This document shows, piece by piece, positions 17,252 to 26,382 of a stretch of DNA of 64,000 nucleotides (positions within the stretch are counted from its first letter, which is position 1; every line of letters starts with the position of its first letter). Location of the stretch: the NCBI RefSeq assembly GCF_002934455.1, contig NZ_PTIR01000007.1, forward strand, positions 219,656 through 283,655. Direction: 5' to 3'. Position numbers and translations under genes: made by a program. Below the pieces are notes generated by a model. It worked only from the letters and a program-made list of their open reading frames with translations. It searched no databases and was not told the origin of the DNA. This stretch comes from Trinickia symbiotica. GTDB taxonomy: Bacteria > Pseudomonadota > Gammaproteobacteria > Burkholderiales > Burkholderiaceae.

Positions 17252-19000
17252 ATGAGCATCGCTAACCTTTCCATTGCCCGGAAGCTTTACGCTACATTCG
17301 GCATCGTCATTGCCATATTGGTGATATTGGGCATTACGTTCTATTCATTCTTTTCGTCGGTGATGGAGGCGAACCGATGGAACGTCCACACCTATCAGGT
17401 AATCGACGAGACGCGCGCGTTGACCGAAAGTCTCATCAATATGGAAACGGGTCTGCGCGGCTATGCGATCGTCGGCGACGATGCGATGCTCGAGCCGTAC
17501 CGCAATGGCAGCGAATCGTTCAAGCAGCACTTGGCGACGATCCGGAATCTCACGAGCGACAACGCGCAGCAACAAGAGCGGCTGCGCAAGCTCGAGAATC
17601 AGGAGACACAATGGGCGTCGAGCTTTGCGGACGACCTGCTTGCCAAGCGCAAGACCGTGATCTCGGGCAGCACGACGATGGACCAGTTCATCGCGTCGTT
17701 CAAGGGAAACACGGGCAAGGCGCAAATGGACGCGATGCGCGCGACGTTATCGGAAGTGGCAGGCAACGAGTCTGCGCTGCTTTCCGTGCGCGAGGCCGAG
17801 GTCAAGTCGCTGCAGACGAAAACGCAGATTGTGCTGATCGCCGGTACCTTGGCGGCAATTGCGCTCGCGCTTGTTTTTGCGACGTGGATCGCGCGGCTCA
17901 TCGCGGTGCCGCTGCGCGAGGCGGTGGCGCTTGCCGAGGCGATTGCGGGCGGCGACCTCACACGCACGATCGTCTCGCGGACCACCGATGAAGTCGGCTC
18001 GTTGATGCGTGCGTTCGCCGGCATGCAGGACAAACTCGTCTCGGTCGTTTCCTCCATCAAGACTTCGACCGACTCGATCAACGTCGCGGCAGGCGAAGTG
18101 CGCGCCGGCAACGCCGACCTGTCGTCGCGCACCGAGCAGCAGGCCGCCTCCCTCGAGGAGACGGCATCCAGCATGGAAGAGCTGACGGCGACGGTGAAGC
18201 AGAACGCGGACAATGCGCGTCAGGCGAGCGGGCTCGCCGCCAATGCGTCGGAAGTCGCGGACAAGGGGAACGATGCGGTGGGCCGTGTGGTGGCCACGAT
18301 GAGCGACATCAACGAGAGTTCGAGCAAGATCGGCGACATCACGGGCATCATCGAAGGCATCGCGTTCCAGACCAACATTCTCGCGTTGAACGCGGCCGTG
18401 GAAGCGGCGCGCGCCGGCGAGCAAGGTCGGGGCTTCGCCGTCGTCGCGAGCGAGGTGCGCAGCCTCGCGCAGCGCTCGTCGGCCGCGGCCAAGGAAATCA
18501 AGGAACTCATCGGCGCCTCGATCGACAAGATTCGCGGCGGCATGACGGAGGTCGAGGAGGCCGGGCGGACGATGTCGGAAGTGACGCAGGCCATCAGCCG
18601 TGTGACGGACATCATGGGCGAGATCGCCGCCGCGTCGGACGAGCAGAGCCGCGGCATCGAGCAGGTCAATCAGGCCATCACGCAGATGGACCAGGTGACT
18701 CAGCAGAATGCCGCGCTCGTCGAGGAAGCCGCCGCCGCCGCTCAGTCGCTCGAAGACCAGGGCAGCGAGCTCGGACGCGCCGTTTCCGCCTTCCGGATCG
18801 CGACGAGCGCGACGGCCTTCACATCGGCCAAGGTTTCCGCTCGCCCCGCGGCACGTGCGCCCGCGAGGCCGTCGGCACCGCTCAAGCGGCCGGCGCTGAA
18901 GCCGGTGAAGCCGGCAGCGGCCGAGTCGGCAGACGCCGCGCCGGCGGTCTCGGCGCCGGCCGCCGTCGAATCGGCTGGTGCCGACTGGCAGACCTTCTGA
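17252..19000 (+). CDS. Methyl-accepting chemotaxis protein with CHASE3 sensor
   Basis: A 582-residue transmembrane chemoreceptor; start at 17252 ([17 protein letters not shown]) with GGAG upstream. Order: membrane helix at about 12-33, periplasmic CHASE3 domain ([20 protein letters not shown]), second membrane helix near 190-210, HAMP linker, and a cytoplasmic signalling hairpin whose tip reads [20 protein letters not shown]. The final residues are ADWQTF, a match to the xWxxF tethering pentapeptide that recruits CheR and CheB to major receptors, after an alanine/proline-rich linker. The ligand is unknown. A small gene follows after three bases and may be co-translated. Confidence 0.95.
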   Translation: MSIANLSIARKLYATFGIVIAILVILGITFYSFFSSVMEANRWNVHTYQVIDETRALTESLINMETGLRGYAIVGDDAMLEPYRNGSESFKQHLATIRNLTSDNAQQQERLRKLENQETQWASSFADDLLAKRKTVISGSTTMDQFIASFKGNTGKAQMDAMRATLSEVAGNESALLSVREAEVKSLQTKTQIVLIAGTLAAIALALVFATWIARLIAVPLREAVALAEAIAGGDLTRTIVSRTTDEVGSLMRAFAGMQDKLVSVVSSIKTSTDSINVAAGEVRAGNADLSSRTEQQAASLEETASSMEELTATVKQNADNARQASGLAANASEVADKGNDAVGRVVATMSDINESSSKIGDITGIIEGIAFQTNILALNAAVEAARAGEQGRGFAVVASEVRSLAQRSSAAAKEIKELIGASIDKIRGGMTEVEEAGRTMSEVTQAISRVTDIMGEIAAASDEQSRGIEQVNQAITQMDQVTQQNAALVEEAAAAAQSLEDQGSELGRAVSAFRIATSATAFTSAKVSARPAARAPARPSAPLKRPALKPVKPAAAESADAAPAVSAPAAVESAGADWQTF

Positions 19001-19015
19001 CGAGTGAACGATTTC

Positions 19016-19366
19016 ATGAGCGACATCGACAAGCAAGCGGTGGCGGCCCTATTGACGTATACGTCGGCAGCGCAAAACATGGGTGAGATGGTGGGGTCGT
19101 GGGCCGAGATGGTCGAAGGGTACGGCGAGGCGGTGTCGCGCATCGGCGCGCGCATGGTCGTGCTCTGCAAATTCGTCGATGCGGTCCTGCCGCAATTGAC
19201 CGCTGTGCAGTGCGCCGACATCGACCGGTCGTTCCGGCGCGGCGTCGAGGATGCGATGGCGCGCACCGACGACATGGAACTGCCGGGCGTCTACCATACG
19301 ACGTTGCTCGATCAGACCAACGTCCTGCTCAGCGCGCTCGAAAGCAGGGGCGTTCGGCGGCGATAG
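19016..19366 (+). CDS. Conserved small protein downstream of the chemoreceptor
   Basis: A 116-residue soluble protein from the ATG at 19016 (MSDIDKQAVAALLTYTSAA); a GTG at 19004 would add four residues. It is predicted helical, with no signal peptide, cysteine motif or membrane segment. I do not recognise the family. It starts 16 bases after the chemoreceptor stop in the same direction, so it is very probably in the same transcript. This raises the possibility of an accessory role in chemotaxis, but nothing in the sequence itself shows that. Confidence 0.65.
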   Translation: MSDIDKQAVAALLTYTSAAQNMGEMVGSWAEMVEGYGEAVSRIGARMVVLCKFVDAVLPQLTAVQCADIDRSFRRGVEDAMARTDDMELPGVYHTTLLDQTNVLLSALESRGVRRR

Positions 19367-19413
19367 GGCTCGTCGCCCGCGCGGGCGCGGGCGCGGTCGT
19401 CATCGCGCCGCGC

Positions 19414-20118
19414 TCACGATCGACGCATCAGGTCGTCGATATTGATTCCGAGTTCCGTGGCCATCCGTTCGACGAACGCCTGCAGCCGGTTCACCTTCTC
19501 GATCAACTCCTTTTGCTCGGCCCTCAGTGCTTCGATCGCCGCTGGCGAGATGGTTTCCTCGCTGCCGCCGTGCTCAGGCGCTTCACTTGCACTGACTTCA
19601 CCACATAGCAGATGCATCCAGCGACTCTCCCGTTCACCTGGTGCGCGCGGCAGCTTGACGGTAAGCGGGGGTTCGCGATTGGCGAGTTCGTCGAGAAATG
19701 CCTCGACCGATGAAATATCGGCGAAGTTGTGCAGACGCGCGCTGTTGAGCCGCAATTCCGCGGCAGTCTGCGGGCCGCGCAGCACCAGCGTCGCAAGCAA
19801 CGCGGCGCTTTGGCTTTGGATGCCGAGCACGCGGTTGATGTTGTGCTCGAAGCGCGGCACGCGGCTGCTACTGCCTTCCAGCACCAGACTCAGGCGCTTC
19901 AAGCCGTCGATCGCGGTCAGCACCTCCGCCTCGCTGACATTCATCACCGGCACGCGAGCCGTTTTCTGATTGCAGCCGGAGACCAAGGCGTTGAGCGATA
20001 GCGGATACGTGTCGGGCACCGTGTACTGCTTCTCGAAGAGGACACCTGCCACGCGCGCCTCGAGTTGCGTGAGATGACGTATTGCGTGGCGCGAAGAGCT
20101 GTCTGCGCTGGAGTTCAT
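19414..20118 (-). CDS. yceH: YceH / DUF480 (UPF0502) family protein
   Basis: A 234-residue protein of the YceH family, built of two winged-helix-like domains. The first starts LTQLEARVAGVLFEKQYTVPD and continues YPLSLNALVSGCNQKT, a diagnostic block. The second contains LLATLVLRGPQTAAELRLNS. The C-terminal 40 residues form a coiled coil (IEALRAEQKELIEKVNRLQAFVER split over two heptad runs). The function is not established; DNA binding is inferred from the fold. It converges with the chemoreceptor unit and is divergent from the GntR regulator at 20335. Confidence 0.88.
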   Translation of the reverse strand: MNSSADSSSRHAIRHLTQLEARVAGVLFEKQYTVPDTYPLSLNALVSGCNQKTARVPVMNVSEAEVLTAIDGLKRLSLVLEGSSSRVPRFEHNINRVLGIQSQSAALLATLVLRGPQTAAELRLNSARLHNFADISSVEAFLDELANREPPLTVKLPRAPGERESRWMHLLCGEVSASEAPEHGGSEETISPAAIEALRAEQKELIEKVNRLQAFVERMATELGINIDDLMRRS

Positions 20119-20314
20119 GGGAGTCTCGGTGGAAGTCGCTGGTTGCCGTCGAGTCGCACGGGAGCCGGGCGGCCGCGAAATTCGGCTCGGAGCCCTATGA
20201 TATCCGGCGCGAGTCCTCGTACCGCAACCGTGGGGTTTCCCTCAAAAGTGGAAAATCGATAGCAGAAATGCTTCGTTTGCCGCACGCGCGGCCCTGTCTA
20301 CACTCCGGTCTCAT

Positions 20315-20328
20315 CTTGTCATTACAAG
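20315..20328. promoter_or_regulatory. Putative operator of the HutC-type regulator
   Basis: CTTGTCATTACAAG is an inverted repeat with 5-bp arms (CTTGT/ACAAG) around CATT and carries the GT...AC core of HutC-subfamily GntR sites. It ends six bases before the ATG of the regulator at 20335. Because that regulator overlaps the next gene, one bound repressor could control the whole operon to 27653. Confidence 0.7.
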
Positions 20329-20334
20329 TGGAAC

Positions 20335-21111
20335 ATGACCGGAAGCAACCTCGTGCCGCTGGTGCCGCAGCCGCTATATGTCCAGATCAAGGATGCGCTG
20401 CGCGCGCGCATCCTCGACGGCACGTATCCCCCCCATAGTCGAATGTCGTCGGAGCACGAACTGTGCGCGATGTACGGCGTGAGCCGCATCACCGTGCGGC
20501 AGGCGCTCGGCGACTTGCAGAAGGAGGGCCTCGTTTTTCGGCTGCATGGCAAGGGCACGTTCGTCTCTAAGCCGAAGGCGTTCCAGAACATTCGGTCGCT
20601 GCAAGGGTTCGCGGAGGCCATGTCGTCGATGGGCTATGAAATCGTCAACCAGCTTCGCAGCTTCAGCATCGTGAAGGCCGATCGCCATATCGCAGCGCGG
20701 CTCGCATTGCCGGAGGGCGCACCGGTTGCGCAAATCCACCGCGTGCGGCTGCTGAACCGCGAGCCTGTCTCGCTCGAGCTGACATGGGTGCCCGAGGCGC
20801 TCGGCAAGCGGCTCGCCAACGCGGATCTTGCGACGCGAGACATCTTCCTCATCCTCGAAAACGACTGCGGCGTGTCGCTCGGCCACGCGGACGTATCGAT
20901 CGACGCGATCCTCGCGGACGAGGACATCGTCGATGCCCTTCGCGTCGAGGAGGGCAGCCCCGTGTTGCGCATCGAGCGCCTGACGCACGACGCAAGCGGA
21001 AAACCGATCGATTACGAATACCTCTATTTCCGCGGCGACGCATTCCAGTATCGATTGCGCATCGACCGCGACAAGGACAGAGGCCGCAACCCCGCAAGGA
21101 AAGCGCGATGA
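20335..21111 (+). CDS. GntR-family regulator, HutC subfamily (UTRA domain)
   Basis: A 258-residue transcription factor. The N-terminal winged helix (residues about 12-78) shows SRMSSEHELCAMYGVSRITV and FRLHGKGTFVSKPK; the UTRA effector domain fills the rest, with IHRVRLLNREPVSLELTW and YEYLYFRGDAFQYRL as typical strands. A perfect-arm palindrome lies directly upstream of its start. The stop codon overlaps the ATG of the flavoprotein gene as ATGA at 21108-21111, so regulator and structural genes are translated together. This makes it the likely substrate-sensing repressor of the 20.3-27.7 kb operon. The inducer is unknown. Confidence 0.9.
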   Translation: MTGSNLVPLVPQPLYVQIKDALRARILDGTYPPHSRMSSEHELCAMYGVSRITVRQALGDLQKEGLVFRLHGKGTFVSKPKAFQNIRSLQGFAEAMSSMGYEIVNQLRSFSIVKADRHIAARLALPEGAPVAQIHRVRLLNREPVSLELTWVPEALGKRLANADLATRDIFLILENDCGVSLGHADVSIDAILADEDIVDALRVEEGSPVLRIERLTHDASGKPIDYEYLYFRGDAFQYRLRIDRDKDRGRNPARKAR

Positions 21112-22853
21112 ACACCGAAGTACTCGAATACGACGTCGTGGTGGTGGGCGGCGGCACGGCCGGACCGATGGCGGCCGTCAAGGCCAAGGAACACGACAAA
21201 AACTTGAGAGTGCTGTTGCTCGAAAAGGCCAACGTCAAGCGCAGCGGCGCGATCTCGATGGGCATGGACGGGCTCAACAACGCGGTCATTCCCGGCCACG
21301 CAACCCCTGAGCAATACACGCGCGAGATCACGATCGCGAACGACGGCATCGTCGACCAGGAGGCCGTCTACGCCTATGCGAAGCACAGCTTTACGACGAT
21401 CGAGCAGCTCGACCGCTGGGGCGTGAAATTCGAAAAGGACGGCACCGGCGACTACGCGGTCAAGAAGGTTCATCACATGGGGTCGTACGTGCTGCCGATG
21501 CCGGAGGGGCACGACATCAAACGCATTCTCTATCGGCAACTGAAGCGTGCGCGCGTCGAGATCACCAATCGCATCGTCGCGACCCGGCTTATGACGGATA
21601 GCGAAGGCCGGGTGAACGGCGTGCTCGGTTTCGATTGCCGAACCGCGCAGTTCTATGTGGTGCGCGCAAAGGCCGTCATTCTCTGCTGCGGCGCGGCCGG
21701 CCGGCTCGGCTTGCCGGCCTCGGGCTATCTGATGGGCACCTACGAGAATCCGACGAACGCGGGCGACGGCTATGCGATGGCCTATCACGCGGGCGCCGCG
21801 CTCGCCAATCTGGAATGCTTTCAGATCAACCCGCTCATCAAGGACTACAACGGCCCGGCCTGCGCCTACGTGACCGGCCCGCTCGGCGGTTTCACGGCCA
21901 ACGGCAAGGGCGAGCGCTTCATCGAATGCGATTACTGGAGCGGACAGATGATGTGGGAGTTCTATCAGGAGCTGCAAGGCGGCAACGGCCCCGTGTTCCT
22001 GAAGCTCGATCATCTCGCCGAGGAGACGATTCAGACGATCGAGCAGATCCTGCACACGAACGAGCGGCCGAGCAGGGGGCGCTTTCATGCGCGTCGCGGA
22101 ACCGATTACCGGCATCAGATGGTCGAGATGCATATCTCCGAGATCGGCTTTTGCAGCGGACACAGCGCGTCGGGCGTCTACGTCAACGCGCGAGCGGAGA
22201 CGACGGTGTCTGGGCTGTACGCGGCCGGCGACATGGCGGCGGTCCCGCACAACTACATGCTCGGTGCGTTCACTTACGGATGGTTCGCGGGGGAAAACGC
22301 TGCTCGTGATGTCGAAGGCCGCGCGCATACGCCGATCGACGAAGCGCAGGTTGCGGCGGAACGCGCGCGTATCTATGGCCCTCTCGAGCGTGAGAGCGGT
22401 CTTGCGCCGATGCAGGTCGAGTACAAGTTGCGCCGGATGGTGAACGACTATCTCCAGCCGCCGAAGGTGACACGCAAGATGGAAATCGCGCTGCAGCGAT
22501 TCGACGAGATCGCCGAGGACATCGAGTCGATCAAGGCGAACAACCCGCACGAGCTCATGCGGGCGGCCGAAGTGCGCGCGATTCGCGACTGCGCGGAAAT
22601 GGCCGCCCGCGCTTCGCTGTTTCGGACCGAAAGCCGGTGGGGGCTATACCACCATCGCGTCGACTACCCGCATCGAAACGACGCCGAGTGGTTTTGCCAT
22701 ACGCATCTCTACAAGGATGCGGACGGCCGGATGGCGAGCAAGAAGCGCGAAATCGAGCCGTACATCGTCCCGCTCGCAAACGAAGAGCGAAGCGCGTATG
22801 AGATGTTGCGGATTCGCGAACCGGCCGGCCTTGCCGAAGCCGCGGCCCATTGA
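21108..22853 (+). CDS. AprA-like / fumarate reductase-type FAD flavoprotein
   Basis: A 581-residue flavoprotein of the fumarate reductase / succinate dehydrogenase / adenylylsulfate reductase alpha superfamily. The dinucleotide motif VVVVGGGTAGPMAA is at residues 10-23 and the second FAD contact YAAGDMAAVPHNYMLGAFTY near 371-390. The middle region (LECFQINPLIKDYNGPACAY, GRRLG-type capping residues absent) resembles APS reductase alpha more than fumarate reductase. The C-terminal HHRVDYPHRNDAEWFCHTHL block is typical of the superfamily. Pairing with a small 4Fe-4S protein 10 bases downstream fits an AprAB-like complex. The actual substrate cannot be read from the sequence. Confidence 0.85.
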   Translation: MNTEVLEYDVVVVGGGTAGPMAAVKAKEHDKNLRVLLLEKANVKRSGAISMGMDGLNNAVIPGHATPEQYTREITIANDGIVDQEAVYAYAKHSFTTIEQLDRWGVKFEKDGTGDYAVKKVHHMGSYVLPMPEGHDIKRILYRQLKRARVEITNRIVATRLMTDSEGRVNGVLGFDCRTAQFYVVRAKAVILCCGAAGRLGLPASGYLMGTYENPTNAGDGYAMAYHAGAALANLECFQINPLIKDYNGPACAYVTGPLGGFTANGKGERFIECDYWSGQMMWEFYQELQGGNGPVFLKLDHLAEETIQTIEQILHTNERPSRGRFHARRGTDYRHQMVEMHISEIGFCSGHSASGVYVNARAETTVSGLYAAGDMAAVPHNYMLGAFTYGWFAGENAARDVEGRAHTPIDEAQVAAERARIYGPLERESGLAPMQVEYKLRRMVNDYLQPPKVTRKMEIALQRFDEIAEDIESIKANNPHELMRAAEVRAIRDCAEMAARASLFRTESRWGLYHHRVDYPHRNDAEWFCHTHLYKDADGRMASKKREIEPYIVPLANEERSAYEMLRIREPAGLAEAAAH

Positions 22854-22863
22854 GGAGCCTCAT

Positions 22864-23109
22864 ATGCCCCACACCCCGCACGAAATCTTTCAGCGCACGA
22901 GCGCTCCGGTGACGATAGACGAGGACCTTTGCATTGCCGACAAGGGCTGCACCGTCTGCGTCGACGTATGCCCGCTCGATCTGCTTGCGATCGACATGAC
23001 GAAGGGCAAGGCCTATATGCAGTTCGACGAATGCTGGTACTGCATGCCGTGCGAGCGCGACTGCCCGACCGGTGCCGTGAAAGTCGAGATTCCGTATCTG
23101 TTGCGCTAG
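22864..23109 (+). CDS. AprB-like 4Fe-4S dicluster ferredoxin
   Basis: An 81-residue ferredoxin-type protein, start at 22864 with GAGG upstream. Two cysteine clusters are present: CIADKGCTVCVDVCP at about 23-37 and CWYCMPCERDCP at about 57-68. The insertion KGC in the first cluster is the pattern of APS-reductase beta subunits and their relatives, though the long C-terminal tail of true AprB is absent. It would pass electrons to or from the flavoprotein encoded just upstream. The pair is followed by an ABC importer in the same operon. Confidence 0.88.
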   Translation: MPHTPHEIFQRTSAPVTIDEDLCIADKGCTVCVDVCPLDLLAIDMTKGKAYMQFDECWYCMPCERDCPTGAVKVEIPYLLR

Positions 23110-23170
23110 CGACGGCAATTGGCCCGCAAACGCCATCGCTCTTCCCAACCCTATTCGACACGCCCTGACC

Positions 23171-24595
23171 ATGATGAGAATTCGAAAGCGAATATCGCGC
23201 ATCCTCGCGACGCTGCTGCTGTTGACGCTGACAGGCGTCGCCCGCGCCGAAACGATTCGTGTAGCCATCGGCACGCAGGATACGACGATCAACTGCGCGG
23301 CCGGCGGCCTGCTGATTCGCGAATTGCATCTGCTCGACAAATACCTGCCGCATACCGGGAAATACAAGGATGCTCGGTACGACGTGCAGTGGAAGGACTT
23401 CACATCGGGCGCGCCGATCACGAACGAAATGATCGCCGGCAAGCTCGATTTCGGCGTCATGGCCGACTTTCCGGGTACGCTCAACGGTGCGGCGTTCGAG
23501 AAGGGCGGCCGGAAGAGCGTCTTCATCACCGTGCTCGAAGGCAGCATCGACGGCAGCGGCAATGGCATCGTCGTGCCTGTCGATTCGCCGCTGCATTCGA
23601 TCGCCGATCTCAAAGGCAAGACGATCTCGGTGCCGTTCGCGTCGACGTCGCACGGCATGCTGCTGCGCGCGATCAAGGCGCAGGGATGGAATCCCGACAC
23701 CGACGTCAACATCATCACGCAAGCGCCGGAAGTAGCCGGAAGCGCGTTGAAAGCCGGGAAGATCGATGCGCATGCCGATTTCGTGCCGTTCGCCGACCTC
23801 TTTCCCTATCGTGGAATCGCGCGGAAGATCTACGACGGCGCGCAGAGCCATGCACCGACGTTCCACGGCTCGCTCGTCGATGCGGCATACGCGCAAAAGT
23901 ATCCGGAAGTCGTCGTCGCCTACTTGAGGGCGGCCCTCGAAGCGAATCGCCTGCTCGCGCAGGATCCGGAGAAATACAGCCTGCTCATCGAGAATGTTAC
24001 CGGCATCGAGGCACCTGTCGACTACCTCTATCACGGTCCGCTCGGCGTCCAGACGCGCGACCTCACGTGGAAACCCGAATACCGGCAAGCGGTTGCAACC
24101 GCGATCGAGACATTGAGGCTGCTGAAGAAGACGGACAGCCATCTCGACGTGAACACGTTCATCGACGATCGCTATATCCGCGAAGCGTTCAAGGAATCGG
24201 GCATCGACTACGAGGCGGCATTGAAGAACTATGCGAAAGAGCCGCTCATCGCGAACGACGCCGCGACGGGCAAGCCGATACGCGATCTCAACGATGTCGC
24301 GCAGATCTGGCTCGTCGGCGAAGATAAAGTGCGCGACTACGCGACACCCGCGCAGGCGTTCGATGCGCTCGGCAAGCTCGGCTCGGGCGCCAAGGTCCGC
24401 GCGGTGTACGTGCAGGACCACGGTACCGGTCTGAAGCTCTTTGCCGATCAAGCCTGGTATGTGAAGGATGCCACGGGAACTGTCACTGCGTTCCTGCTCA
24501 AGGGCGCGGCCGATGCATACGCACGGCGCGTATCCGGTTCGGTAGTCGATTACGCAGCCGCGAGGAGCGGCTCACAGGCCGTCGCGGTACGCTGA
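23171..24595 (+). CDS. ABC importer binding protein with NosL-like C-terminal extension
   Basis: A 474-residue periplasmic binding protein of the SsuA/TauA/NMT1 type. The signal peptide ends near residue 26 (LTGVARA before ETIRVAIG). The binding-protein core (KLDFGVMADFPGTLNG, IADLKGKTISVPFASTSHG) takes up about residues 27-340, the normal family size. The remaining 120 residues are extra: VRAVYVQDHGTGLKLFADQA, then WYVKDATGTVTAFLLKGAAD. This pattern resembles the NosL fold (copper chaperone-like accessory proteins), though I see no clear metal-binding Met/Cys motif. The first residues after the signal include a lone cysteine (INCAAGG). The substrate may be a sulfonate or another sulfur or nitrogen oxyanion. 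Confidence 0.83.
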   Translation: MMRIRKRISRILATLLLLTLTGVARAETIRVAIGTQDTTINCAAGGLLIRELHLLDKYLPHTGKYKDARYDVQWKDFTSGAPITNEMIAGKLDFGVMADFPGTLNGAAFEKGGRKSVFITVLEGSIDGSGNGIVVPVDSPLHSIADLKGKTISVPFASTSHGMLLRAIKAQGWNPDTDVNIITQAPEVAGSALKAGKIDAHADFVPFADLFPYRGIARKIYDGAQSHAPTFHGSLVDAAYAQKYPEVVVAYLRAALEANRLLAQDPEKYSLLIENVTGIEAPVDYLYHGPLGVQTRDLTWKPEYRQAVATAIETLRLLKKTDSHLDVNTFIDDRYIREAFKESGIDYEAALKNYAKEPLIANDAATGKPIRDLNDVAQIWLVGEDKVRDYATPAQAFDALGKLGSGAKVRAVYVQDHGTGLKLFADQAWYVKDATGTVTAFLLKGAADAYARRVSGSVVDYAAARSGSQAVAVR

Positions 24596-24658
24596 ACCGG
24601 CCGCATACCGCCGCACGGGCATTCCGCGATTCATACGCTTCACCGATACGGACACTGC

Positions 24659-25537
24659 ATGGCTGCCACACTCGAATATGTAGACCGCCGCTCACCGGAC
24701 CCAATGCCGCCGGTGAAACAGGACGCCGCAAGTGCGGCCGCGCCGCGGAAACCCGCGCTAGCCACGCGGCGAAACGCCGTGCGTTTCGTATCGCTCGCGC
24801 TCGCGATTGGCCTATGGCAACTTGCCGCTCACTACGAACTCTCACTTGGTGTCGTGAGCATGCGGAGCGTGCCGGCGCCGACCGACGTGATACCCGCATT
24901 GTGGGCCCTGCTGCATTCGCCGAAGCTGCCGATGCACCTGGCGGCCAGTCTGACGCGCGTACTGGCCGGCTTCGGTGCCGCCGCCATCGTCGGCGTCGGA
25001 CTCGGTCTTGCAATCGGGCGTCATCGCGTGCTCGAAGACGCACTGTTGCCGCCGCTCGAAGTTCTGCGGCCAATTCCCGCCGTTGCGTGGATACCGCTTG
25101 CGGTGCTGATGTTTCCGTCGTCCGAGCTCAGCATGATGTTCATCACGTTCATAGGTGCGCTCTTTCCGATTTTGCTCAATACCGTTCATGGAGTCGAGGC
25201 GATCGATGCCCGCCTGGTTGCAACCGCGCGCAGCCTGGGCACGCGGCGGCTCGCTCTCTATACCGAAGTCGTGCTGCCGGGCGCCGCGCCGGCGATTTTC
25301 ACGGGGCTCTCGATCGGCATGGGAACAGCATGGTTCTGCCTCGTGACGGCGGAGATGATTGCCGGCCAGTACGGGATCGGCTATTTCACGTGGGAGTCCT
25401 ACACGCTGCAGAACTACGCGGATATCGTGGTCGGCATGGCGCTGATCGGCATACTCGGCATGAGCAGCAGCCTGCTCGTGAAGCGGATCGGACGAGCGCT
25501 GACGCCGTGGTACCGCTTGGGAGGAGCGCGCCAGTGA
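24659..25537 (+). CDS. ABC importer permease (SsuC/TauC type)
   Basis: A 292-residue membrane protein of the BPD_transp_1 family. After a 40-residue soluble N-terminus it has about six hydrophobic helices (FVSLALAIGLWQLAAHYEL is the first). The EAA loop that contacts the ATPase is visible as EAIDARLVATARSLGTRR followed by VVLPGAAPAIFTGLSIGMG. It forms the transport channel with the ATPase encoded next, whose GTG start overlaps its stop codon (GTGA at 25534-25537). The sequence places it with nitrate/sulfonate/taurine importers. Confidence 0.92.
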   Translation: MAATLEYVDRRSPDPMPPVKQDAASAAAPRKPALATRRNAVRFVSLALAIGLWQLAAHYELSLGVVSMRSVPAPTDVIPALWALLHSPKLPMHLAASLTRVLAGFGAAAIVGVGLGLAIGRHRVLEDALLPPLEVLRPIPAVAWIPLAVLMFPSSELSMMFITFIGALFPILLNTVHGVEAIDARLVATARSLGTRRLALYTEVVLPGAAPAIFTGLSIGMGTAWFCLVTAEMIAGQYGIGYFTWESYTLQNYADIVVGMALIGILGMSSSLLVKRIGRALTPWYRLGGARQ

Positions 25538-26322
25538 GTGCGGAATCTCTCGCTCACTATGGGCCAGGCCGTGTCGACGTTCGGGCGCTCACGATCGAAG
25601 TCGGGCCGCCGCACGCGCGAGTCGCCGCGCTCGATGCTCTCGACCTCGACGTCGAGCCCGGACAATTCGTCTGCGTGCTCGGACCGTCGGGTTGCGGGAA
25701 ATCGACGTTGCTTGGCGCGATCGCCGGTCACATCGCCGCTACCGGAGGGGAAATCGCGATCGACGGTGTGCGGGTCGACAGTCCGCATCCCGAGCGCGGC
25801 CTCGTCTTTCAGCAGCACACGCTTTTTCCATGGAAGCGCGTCATCGACAACGTCGCCTTCGGCCTGAAGATGAAGGGTTTGCCCAAGCACGAGCGGCGGC
25901 GCGAGGCAGCCGAATTGCTCGCTCTCGTCGGGCTCGCCGGCTTCGAATCGCATTACCCGGCACAGTTGTCGGGCGGCATGCAACAACGCGTCGAGATCGC
26001 GCGCGTGTTGATCAATCGACCACGCATCTTGCTGATGGACGAACCGTTCGCCGCGCTCGATGCGCAGACGCGCCGCCGGATGCAGACACTGCTGCTCGAC
26101 ATCTGGTCCAAAGTCGGGACGACCGTAGTCTTCGTCACGCACGACATCGACGAGGCGCTGTTTCTCGGCGATCGCATCGTCATGCTGTCGCAACGCCCCG
26201 CGCGGATCGTCGCCGATATTGCCGTGCCGCTGCCGCGCCCGCGCTGCGACGAGTCGACGACGGAAGCGGCGTTTGTCGACATCAAGCGCCGTTGCCTGGC
26301 GCTGCTGCGCGAGTCGGATTGA
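25534..26322 (+). CDS. ABC importer ATPase (SsuB/TauB type)
   Basis: A 262-residue ATP-binding subunit, start GTG at 25534 overlapping the permease stop. Walker A GPSGCGKST is near residues 50-58, the Q-loop FQQHTLFPWKRV near 90, the signature LSGGMQQR near 146, Walker B ILLMDEPFAALD near 167 and the switch histidine in VTHDIDEAL. Length and the FPWKRVIDNV segment are typical of nitrate/sulfonate/taurine importers. It powers uptake through the permease encoded just upstream. Confidence 0.93.
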   Translation: MSAESLAHYGPGRVDVRALTIEVGPPHARVAALDALDLDVEPGQFVCVLGPSGCGKSTLLGAIAGHIAATGGEIAIDGVRVDSPHPERGLVFQQHTLFPWKRVIDNVAFGLKMKGLPKHERRREAAELLALVGLAGFESHYPAQLSGGMQQRVEIARVLINRPRILLMDEPFAALDAQTRRRMQTLLLDIWSKVGTTVVFVTHDIDEALFLGDRIVMLSQRPARIVADIAVPLPRPRCDESTTEAAFVDIKRRCLALLRESD

Positions 26323-26382
26323 CGATCGGCCGCTATTCACCCATCGCACGCGCGTGCTTTCGACCTTGTTCGCCGATCCATT

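Noticed and set aside
21024..22550. A 508-codon minus-strand frame opposite the AprA-like gene
   Set aside because: Antisense shadow; composition is arginine/histidine-rich with no recognisable domain.
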